A stretch of DNA of 64,000 nucleotides. Source: Bimuria novae-zelandiae CBS 107.79. Taxonomy: Eukaryota > Ascomycota > Dothideomycetes > Pleosporales > Didymosphaeriaceae. The stretch is from assembly GCA_010015655.1 (NCBI GenBank), contig ML976700.1:376390-440389 (forward strand). Direction: 5' to 3'. Shown here in pieces: positions 56,202 through 64,000 of the stretch (positions within the stretch are counted from its first letter, which is position 1; each line of letters begins with the position of its first letter). The translations under genes and the position numbers were made by a program. The notes below the pieces were generated by a model, which did no database searches, was not told the origin of the DNA, and saw only the letters and a list, made by a program, of their open reading frames with translations.

Positions 56202-57830
56202 AAAGAGATAATATAAAATTTTGCGTTAATAATAGCTAAGGAGCCTATAAGCAAGAGCTAGATTATACGTTTTATTAACTAATATAGTATTTATCTTATC
56301 TCTTAATAGGTCGCTAGTATAGATAGTAATTACTATAACGCTAACTTAGGTAATAAATATAGCCTGTATTTTAATTTCCTAAGTAGTAAAATAAAGAAAT
56401 ACAACATTAAACCTTAGCACACGTATAATATAGATAAAAAAGGATTCCTAATTAGTATTATTAGTAGATTAAAACGGGTGTTTAGCCGGCGAATATAAGA
56501 GAAAAAGGAAGTTAAAGTAGCTCTTTAAAATAGATCTTATAAATAAATTACTATTCTAGCGTATATATGCGCTAATAGCTTAGTATTACTACTAAGCCTT
56601 ATTTATTAGTGTACTAATAATAGTATATAATTAAGCTAGGTTAAGGATATTAAGGTAAGAAAGTATAATATACACGTATCCTTTTTACCCTTAGGCTAGA
56701 TAAATAATAATATTAGGCTTGCCTAGCTTAAGCAGGTATTTAATCGCTATACTAAAGTAAAAGCTTAATAATCTTACTAGCTACTTATCCTTAATAGCCA
56801 CAAATCTTATATTACTATAGATTTTATTAATTACTATAATTAGAATAGAATCCTTTTAATTATACTTTTACTTTATTTAACGTATACGCTCTAGCTACTT
56901 AATATAGTACTTTTTAAGCCTCTTTTATTAGCCTACTTAGCTAAGCTTATATCCTACCTCTAAAAGAGCTAAAGTCTAATTTTAATTAAAAAAGGTAACT
57001 TCTTTCCCCTTTTTAAAAGGCCTAAATACGCTCCTTTAAAGAAGAGATAATCCTTAAGTCTTTTAATACTACTAGTATATTACCTTTTAACCTAGAGGTT
57101 ATATTTAAAAGATTTAAGAAATCTACCTAGGATAATAACTAGGAATTATAAAAAAGCTTTAAGTTAGTACTAAGTAAGAATAACTAGCGTAAGCTAGATT
57201 ACCTTATATAGGCTATAAAGTAATAGAGTAAGAAGGCTACGCAAAAGCTTAGTTACTTACTTTACTATATTTTTACTAAAGTTTAGCTACTTTACTATAA
57301 GAATATTAGATTAAAAGAAGCGCTTACTACTAAAAAAAAGTATAAAAAAAAAGGTTAAGCCTCTTAATCTTTAATAATATTAAGAGTACTATAGTAGGGT
57401 GGTCTTTTAATTACTAAGGAAGGTTAGGGAGGCTCGTATACACTAGTCTATAAAGGAGCAAGAAGAAAAGGAGCAGAAGCTTTAAAAAGCTAAGATAGCT
57501 AAGTTCAGAAAGGCAGCTAAGCTGTACAAGGAGAAAATTATAGAGGAGAAGCGTGTGGCGTGGGAGGCAGCCAAGGTAGCTAGGGAGCAGGAAAGGGCTA
57601 AGAAGGCAACAGAGCGCGCTCGCGAAAAGGAGGCTCGTGACACAGCAAAAGCTCTACAATCTACCTAAAAGGGTAAGAGAAAGGCGCCGCAGCCATCTAC
57701 AAAGAGCAACAAGCGCCAGAAACGTGTGGTTAACGCTGTAGCTACTAAGGAGGCCTTAGGTGCCTTATTAGCAGCTCTGCCCAAGACTACGCGGCGCGGC
57801 CGCAACGTTAAGCTTCTAAGTAAATATTAG
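56202..57830 (+). pseudogene. pogo element C transposase, main part, RIP-damaged with a clean C-terminus
   Basis: After the Gypsy-B insertion the DDE_1-type reading continues with many stops. From about 57500 to 57830 the DNA is unmutated and encodes a basic, coiled-coil-like tail: KLYKEKIIEEKRVAWEAAK, AREKEARDTAKAL, then KGKRKAPQPS and NKRQKRVV, like a nuclear localisation signal. It ends shortly after LPKTTRRGRNVKLLSKY at about 57828. The N-terminal part of the gene lies at about 48863-49118. Confidence 0.65.
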
Positions 57831-57987
57831 TAGCGTAGGTTAACCGCAAGCACTAATATAATACTTAATAAATAATTCTTGTAATAACAGTTACTATATG
57901 TGGCTCTATAGCTTTATTCTTAGGTAAGCTTATTTAGTGTTCCGCGATCGTTGCGGGAACATAATCGTTGCGCGCACGGACGCAGTA

Positions 57988-59570
57988 ACATGCCCGTGCG
58001 CGCAACGCCTGGATTCGCGCAACGCCCCGCCCAACACCAAAACGCGTAATCAACACCGAACTTCAACGCGATACAACTCTATCAATATGGACCCGATTCA
58101 AGCAGCGATTAAAGAATTAGAATCGCACGAGCTAGGAGATCGACTCTTGTATACAAAACTTGCAGCTAAATATAATATCGATTAATTAACGCTTAGTCGA
58201 AGACACTAAGGCCTTTAGGCCCCGCGTGAGACCTAGGCATCTCATTAGCTTAAACTTAGCCTACAATAGGAGCTAGAGCCTGTACGATATATTACTAAGC
58301 TTACTAAGTAAGGCCTACCTCTTACGAGGGAGATAATCAGGAATTTCTTATTAGAAGTAGCCTATTAGTAGCTTAGCGAGAGCTGGGTTACTCGCTTTAT
58401 TAACTAACACGAGATCTATCTTATCTTAAAGTGGACCAGCGCTATAGATCGTACGCGCCACCTGGCTAATTCTAAGTTAAAATACTATCTCTACTTTAAG
58501 CTACTGCATTAAAAGATCACCGAATACCACCTTAAGGCTCGAGATATATACAATATGGATAAGAAGGGCTTCTTAATTGGCTTAATAGGCAAAAGCAAGA
58601 GGATATTTAGCAGGCGTTAATAAGAGAAGAAGGAGGTTTAAGTATCTCTCTAGGATAGATCACGCAAGTTTCTAATAGTCCTAGCCTACTACTACGCTGA
58701 TAGGAGCTCGCTACCTCTAGCCCTTATCTACGCAGCTGCAAAAGGAGCTATATAATTAAGTTAGGTAGAGGATATTAAGGCAGGAGAGTATGAGGTCTTT
58801 GTCTTATTATCTTTAATAGGCTAGTTAAACAATAACATAGGCCTAGCTTGGCTAGAGCAGGTGTTTAATTACTATATAAAGTAGTAATTAGGGAGATAGC
58901 GATTACTTATCCTTAATAGCTATAGATCTTATGTCACGATAGAGTTTATTAACTACTATAACTGCTATAGGATCCTCCTTATAGTCCTTCCTCTCTATTT
59001 AACCCACACGCTCTAGCCGCTTAATATAGTGCTATTTAAGCTACTCTCTTAAGCCTACTTTAACAAGCTCACCAACTATCTCTATAAGGCTTAAGGCCTT
59101 ATCCTAATTAAGAAAGGAGACTTCTTCCTGCTCTTCTAGAGAGCCTGGATATCCTCCTTTACGGAGAGCCTTATATTCAGGGCGTTCAAAGCTACTAGAA
59201 TCTAGTTAATAGATACCAACGTTATCCTTCGTAGATTTGCCAGCACGCTAGAAGCTAAAAGAAGCTTATTATTAGGGCCCTCTAACAGTAATTAGAGAAA
59301 GATGGATTGGTTAGTTTAAGTTACTATTAATAATAGCCATTAATACGAGGCAAGAAAGCTACGTTTAAGCCTTTACCATCTCTTTATACACCTTCACCAA
59401 CTTCTAAATTTTAAGAACCTATTAAAATCTGTATATTTTTTATTAGATTTAATCTTAAAATTACTTAAAACCTATCTCTACGCTATCCTCTGCCCCTATA
59501 GTGCCTATAGCTAGTAAATAATAGTATAGAAACGCCTGCGAGACTCCCCTTAGAAGCCTCTATAGTAACC
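57988..59570 (+). mobile_element. pogo-like element D, truncated or continuing past a LINE
   Basis: Its left end acatgcccgtgcgcgcaacg resembles that of element C and starts at the TA that closes C (57986-57987), so C and D are directly adjacent. No matching right end (a reverse-complement ending in gggcatgt) was found in the window; the LINE begins where it would be expected. Confidence 0.65.
58087..59560 (+). pseudogene. pogo element D transposase (DDE_1), RIP-damaged
   Basis: Starts MDPIQAAIKELESHELGDRL, the N-terminal DNA-binding HTH of fungal pogo transposases, and is clean up to a TAA at 58183. Beyond that the DNA turns abruptly RIP-type. Recognisable blocks follow: ARDIYNMDKKGFLIGLIGKSKRIF (first Asp), RLLILNSYRSYVTIEF (second Asp block; the expected Asp now reads Asn), LTHTL-PLNIVLFKLLS and GDFFLLF-RAWISSFTE. 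Length is near normal. Inactive. Confidence 0.8.
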
Positions 59571-59599
59571 CGCCCCGCCAACCTAGAGTTAGCAAAGCA

Positions 59600-62500
59600 C
59601 CTTAATATAAGCCACCCCTTAAGGAGATAGCCACAGTAGTATATAGTAGCGATACTACGTTTTAACCTAAGTAGAGGAGTGCAGACTAGAAACGCGCCAG
59701 CTACTACTATAGTAACTAAAGCCCTAATAACCTATATCACGGCCGCCAAACAAGCTGCCGCCACCTAGGAGGCCATAATCTACACCCTAGCATAGGCTGT
59801 AGATAGCTGCCTTAATACCTATAAGCTCCCTAAAGAGCAGGCAGTCGCTAACGCCCTTTACCAGCGCGTTATATAGGCCCTAAAAAACTCTATCTTAGCG
59901 CCAAGCCTCTTGCGTATAGACTACACTAAGAGTATTAATACTAACGCTAGCACTAGTGCTAGCGATAGTAGCTATAACTATAGTAGGGCTATAAGGCTAA
60001 AAATATAGGTAAACGTAGCTACTAGCGCGAACCCCTTAAGCATAGGATACACTACCTCTAGTAATAATTAGAGTAGCACTAAGGCTACTACTAACAGACA
60101 CACTCGCTATAGTTAAAGTAATATTAAGGACCCTAGGATCCTTATCACCGTGCCTGCGCTGGAGCGGCTCTTATAGAGCTTACTATATGTAATTAGAAAG
60201 GCCATTTGCAATACGCTAGGCCTTAACCTTAGCGCCATACCTGGCGCCTTAAAGACTAGGACAGGATAGGCTGTTACCCCCGCTAATAATAAGACAAGAG
60301 ACAGCCTTATAGAATAGGGAAAGAAAGATTTAATAATAAGTGCTATAGGAGGTAGCATAGCTAAGCTACTACAAAAATAGTTTAACTATGCTATACCTAA
60401 CGTCCCTAGCGCGTACCGATCCTTGCTAGGCCTAGAGGTACTAGTCACACACGATATAATAGAGGACAAGGCAGTTATACAGATAGGCTTACTACCTACT
60501 AACTATAGATAGTTAAGGCATGGCGCTAATAAAGATAGAACTATTACCTAGATTATCTCCTTTATAAAGAAAGTGTAATAATTTAGGCTCCAAGGCAGTA
60601 GTAGCGCCTTAAGGGAGATTACTAAGACCCTAGTTATATAATAACATAACCTAGGCTACTAAGGCTACTATAACCTACTAAAATGCGTGCGCCTTCCCCG
60701 CTGTAACAACTATAGTAAGAAATAAGAGGACTATATAGGCCCCCTAGACTTAAGATACACCTATCTAGTGTAGTGCGCTAACTATCTTAGCCTATATTAG
60801 GTAAGGCATATTAACTGCCTGGTAGCGCCTCGCTAAGTTAATAAGTAAGTTATTAGGCCAACGAGGAGGGAGATAGGCATATACCACTATACTAGTTACT
60901 AGGCCTATAAGCACGCTAATCGCCCGTCCCTAGGTACTAAAATAGAGGTAGTAATCGCAGCAGCCCAGGATAGCTTACTAGAGCTTTGTAATGGCCTATA
61001 TAGTGCCCCTACTGCCTCTAGCTTACATTTAGCAGGCGCAGTAACAACGCTAGTAAACGCTAATAAGCAACGCAACCCAGGAATAGAGGCGTTAATAAGG
61101 CCCTCTACCTGCCTATAACGCTCTACTTATATCCCTAGGAACCTAAATCTGGCGGCGATGTTAGCGCGCAGCGTTGCGCTACCTTAAAATTATATAGCTT
61201 TATCCTTATTAGAGAAAGACATAAGCATAAGTAATAAGAATAATCTCTTATATTAAGCACACCCTTATAGAGATAAAGGACTCCCCTTAAGGAGCGTAAT
61301 ATATAGGTTAGCTAGATAAATGTAGGGCGAAGCTCGCCTAGCCATATTATAGCCCTAGAACTCGCTTTTTAAGAAGGTATCAACGTAGTATATATATAGG
61401 AGCCGGCCACGTGGCCTGGCACCCGCACCTTAAACCACCTAAGCTACTAGCTATACTTACCTATTAATAGCTAGGACAACCCCTAGCACAGGGAGATATA
61501 GAGACCTAGAGTTCTTATTTACACGCTAAAAGGCGCATAGCTCTACATCACGACCATAGCGCCCCTGTAGGATAGGGATAGATAATAGATTTAGGTTAAC
61601 AGAGTCTCTATTCTTAATATCTATAGGCAGCCTTAGACTACACCAGTCCTAGAGTATATTATAGGCCTTACCCCCCTAGTAAGATGCCTAGTGGGGGGAG
61701 ACTTTAATACTAAGCACGATATATTTAAGCCTAGTATTATTACCTCGTAAGGCAGCGCTAAGCTTACGCGCTAGGCCATAGTTAGTGGCATAGACTATAT
61801 TAGAGAACCTGGCAGAGCCACCTATAGAGCTAGCCACGTCCTAGACCTTAGCTTCTCTAATATCGCCTTTGCTAAGACAAAGGTGCGCGACGACCTGCAC
61901 TACGGCTCTAACTACGCTACCCTAGTTATAATACTATTAGGCAGAGGCACACTAAGCTATAAATAATATTACTTTAGGCTTTTTAGAAAGAAACTTCTTC
62001 CCTTTACCTGGCTAGTCGTAATAGGTATGCCATAGCTACCCTTAATAGTAGCGGCCTCTAACCCACGCTAGGTAAAAGAGTGCGCTATAGCGCTAACCTT
62101 ATTACTCTAAGATACTCTACGTAAAACTGACTACTTAAAGAGGGACGGTAGGAAGGTAGCACCTTAGTAAATAAATAAGTGCACTAACGCCAGGCGCCTA
62201 CACCTTAAGTCTAGACGGGACTATATAGGCACCTAGACCCTAGAGACTTATAGCTTTCTAACTATAATAAGAAAGGCTAAGAGATAATACTAGCAATATA
62301 CTATTAATAGTGTAAAGGAGGACTCTGACCTCTTTTAAATTATAAGCTAGCATAAGCTAAAGCTAATAAGACTAGACCTACTACTGGCCTACGAGGGGCG
62401 CTATATTACTAACCCGCAGAAGAAAGCGAAGACGCTTAGACAAGCAATACTCTACTATTTTAATAATAGTAATAACCTACTAAAGGCTCTAGAACCTAAC

Positions 62501-64000
62501 GTTTAAAAATTATAGGGCTATCACGCCCTCTCTTAGGACCTATACCTTTCCCCTAAAGAGGTTAAGCGTAATATAATAAGAGTCTTAAGCACCTTACCTA
62601 GTATAGACAGAATTACTATCTACATGCTTACTATATGCTAGCACTATATCTAGACGTATCTTACTAGCCTATACTAGCGCTATCTAGCCCTTAGCTACTT
62701 CCCCCACGCGTGGAGGGTCGCAGAGGTCGTTATAATACCTAAGATAGGCAAAAAGGATAAATCCTCCCCTAGATTATAGAGACCTATCGCCCTGCTATCC
62801 TACCTTAGCAAGGGCCTAGAGAGAATCTTAGTAAGAAGATTTGCCAGCACTACTATGGCACACGGCATACTAAGCCCCTAACACGGGGGGGCTCTCCCTA
62901 AGAGATTAGCCATGGACCTAGTAGCCGCCTTTACACATAACGTAGAGGACGCCTTCTCTAACGGCTAGCACGTTACTATAGTTACTATAGACGTCTAAGG
63001 CGCCTTTAACGCACTTATTAAAAATTAACTTCTATATAGGATAAAGGCCTAAGAATAGCATAATAGCGCCTTTCTAATTATAAAAAACTTCCTCTAGGAC
63101 CATCGCGTCTAAGTGCAATTAGGAGAAGCCACTATAGCGCCCTATCTAGTATAGTGCGGGACGCCGTAGGGCTTACCACTATTACTAGTGCTGTATACAC
63201 TTTATCTAGTAAAGCTACTTTAGCAAGACCCTACCAGACGCTTTAGGTACGCAGACAATATCTGCCTCTATAGGCAATCCTACTCCTTAGACTAGAACGT
63301 GGAAATGCTGGCAAAAGATATAGGCGCTATAAATTCCTAGGGAAACACTAATTACGTGGCATTTACCCTAGAGAAACTCGAAATAATACACCTAACTAAG
63401 TAGAAAAGTAACTATTTGCTACCTATTTAGATTAACGATTAGCTTATCCTCTAACCTACACTACTAAATAAGGCGCTACGCTAGCTAGGTGTTTACTTTA
63501 ATAAGAAGCTTAATTTTAAAATATATATTATTACCTACGTAGCTAAAGGACGCGTAGTCGCATAGCATATCCGTAGTCTTGCCAGGATCTAGCGTAGCCC
63601 ACTAGCCAGCTTACTGCGTAAAGTAGTAATCTCATGCGTACTACTACGCCTACTATATAAAAACGAGGCCTAGTATGGAGGGCGCACGAAGCCCCCTAAG
63701 ATTATAAGAGCTATATAGAACCAAAAGGTTAGTATATAACTCGGGTGGCATATCGCCGCCCTAGAAAAGGCCCTCATAATAGTAGTTAGAGGCGTTGTCC
63801 CTACCTATCGCACTACGCCTACTGCCACGCTATATAAAGACGTAGACATTCCCTTAGTAGCTATGGCACTTAAAGAGTGCAAGGCAAGGTTCGCTATACG
63901 CCTATACTATATTAATAAAGGTTACTTACTTATAGCGCGCACGCGACTAATTATAGTATATAAAGAAAGAGGCGCTAGACGCCTATAGCGCCTATATATA
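59600..64000 (+). mobile_element. Tad1-like non-LTR retrotransposon (LINE), RIP-damaged, runs off the right edge
   Basis: The ORF1 region at about 59640-60870 has a zinc-knuckle-like cluster at about 60680-60850. ORF2 starts near 61200. The endonuclease domain is at about 61380-61960 (GRATYRASHVLDLSFSNIAF). Reverse transcriptase is at about 62650-63300 (AEVVIIPKIGKKDKSSPRL, RPIALLSYLSKGLERIL, GTP-GLPLLLVLYTLYL, and RYADNICLY, where the second Asp of YADD now reads Asn). From 63675 the sequence matches the LINE copy at 45063. The 5' end is not defined and the 3' end is outside the window. Stops at Gln/Trp positions abound. Confidence 0.8.
61380..63300 (+). pseudogene. LINE ORF2 endonuclease and reverse transcriptase, inactivated
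   Basis: Endonuclease/exonuclease/phosphatase-type domain followed by reverse transcriptase in one degraded reading frame. The polymerase active site carries a D-to-N change (GAC to AAC, a RIP-compatible G-to-A). In the intact state it would nick DNA and copy the element's own RNA at the site. Confidence 0.7.

Larger units (their letters stand above)
48779..57985 (+). mobile_element. pogo-like element C, split by Gypsy-B
   Basis: Inverted ends tccgtgcgcgcaacgat at 48784 and atcgttgcgcgcacgga near 57963, with TA outside (48777-48778, 57986-57987). The transposase starts at about 48863 (initiator changed to ATA) and is interrupted at 49118 by Gypsy-B, resuming at 56202. Removing Gypsy-B leaves about 2.1 kb, a normal pogo size. 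Confidence 0.8.

Noticed and set aside
60113..60358. 81-codon minus-strand frame
   Set aside because: Antisense to the LINE ORF1 region; CpA loss on the coding strand readily opens antisense frames.
1..64000. A Starship-type giant mobile element
   Set aside because: No DUF3435-type tyrosine recombinase captain and no matching element ends were seen.
1..64000. CRISPR arrays, tRNA or rRNA genes
   Set aside because: No regular spaced repeats; no cloverleaf-like or ribosomal sequence recognised by eye.

Overview
The window looks like a stretch of a filamentous ascomycete genome (Pezizomycotina, probably Dothideomycetes). The reasons are short 46-69 bp introns with lariat-type branch points, typical fungal gene families (SCP2-type thiolase, Kelch/TM protein, FAS1 protein, Zn2Cys6 factor, Clr5 protein) and transposons carrying the mark of repeat-induced point mutation (RIP). 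In the RIP-affected DNA, CpA and TpG are depleted and TpA is enriched. CAG, CAA and TGG codons have become TAG or TAA, while CpG is largely kept. The species cannot be named from this sequence.

Layout. (1) 1-16.3 kb is a nest of transposons: an antisense Gypsy gag remnant (1-897), a largely unmutated piggyBac element with an intron-containing transposase (898-3190), a RIP-damaged hAT (3191-5507) and Tc1/mariner (5517-6954) lodged in the piggyBac right end, a complete RIP-damaged Gypsy chromovirus (7139-14325) and a Fot1/pogo element (14396-16266). (2) 16.3-31.4 kb is the gene island. It holds an SCP2-like thiolase, a seven-exon Kelch protein with one transmembrane segment, an alpha/beta hydrolase and a two-FAS1 surface protein, all intact on the plus strand. 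Next come two damaged minus-strand genes, a Zn2Cys6 regulator and a class III aminotransferase, next to the second transposon block. (3) 31.4-64 kb is a second transposon block. It has pogo remnants, two related Gypsy chromoviruses (32923-42054 and 49119-56196), a Tc1/mariner, three unmutated solo LTRs, one 240 bp insert, pogo elements C (48779-57985, holding the second Gypsy) and D (57988-about 59570), and a Tad1-like LINE that runs off the right edge. Between 44.5 and 48.8 kb a broken Clr5-TPR-type gene is split by a 5'-truncated LINE.

Most elements are dated relative to one another by exact target-site duplications: attat (Gypsy-1), cacag (Gypsy-A), ctata (Gypsy-B), TA (Fot1/pogo, Tc1), ctgcgggg (hAT) and a 12 bp one (LINE). 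The main points for a second look are: unmutated small insertions with exact duplications inside RIP-destroyed hosts; abrupt RIP-free patches within RIP-damaged elements; antisense reading frames between the chromodomain and 3' LTR of all three Gypsy elements; the unmutated but older piggyBac; and decay of genes at the island edge. No RNA gene, CRISPR array or biosynthetic core enzyme was recognised. All exon boundaries were set by eye from splice signals and family resemblance.
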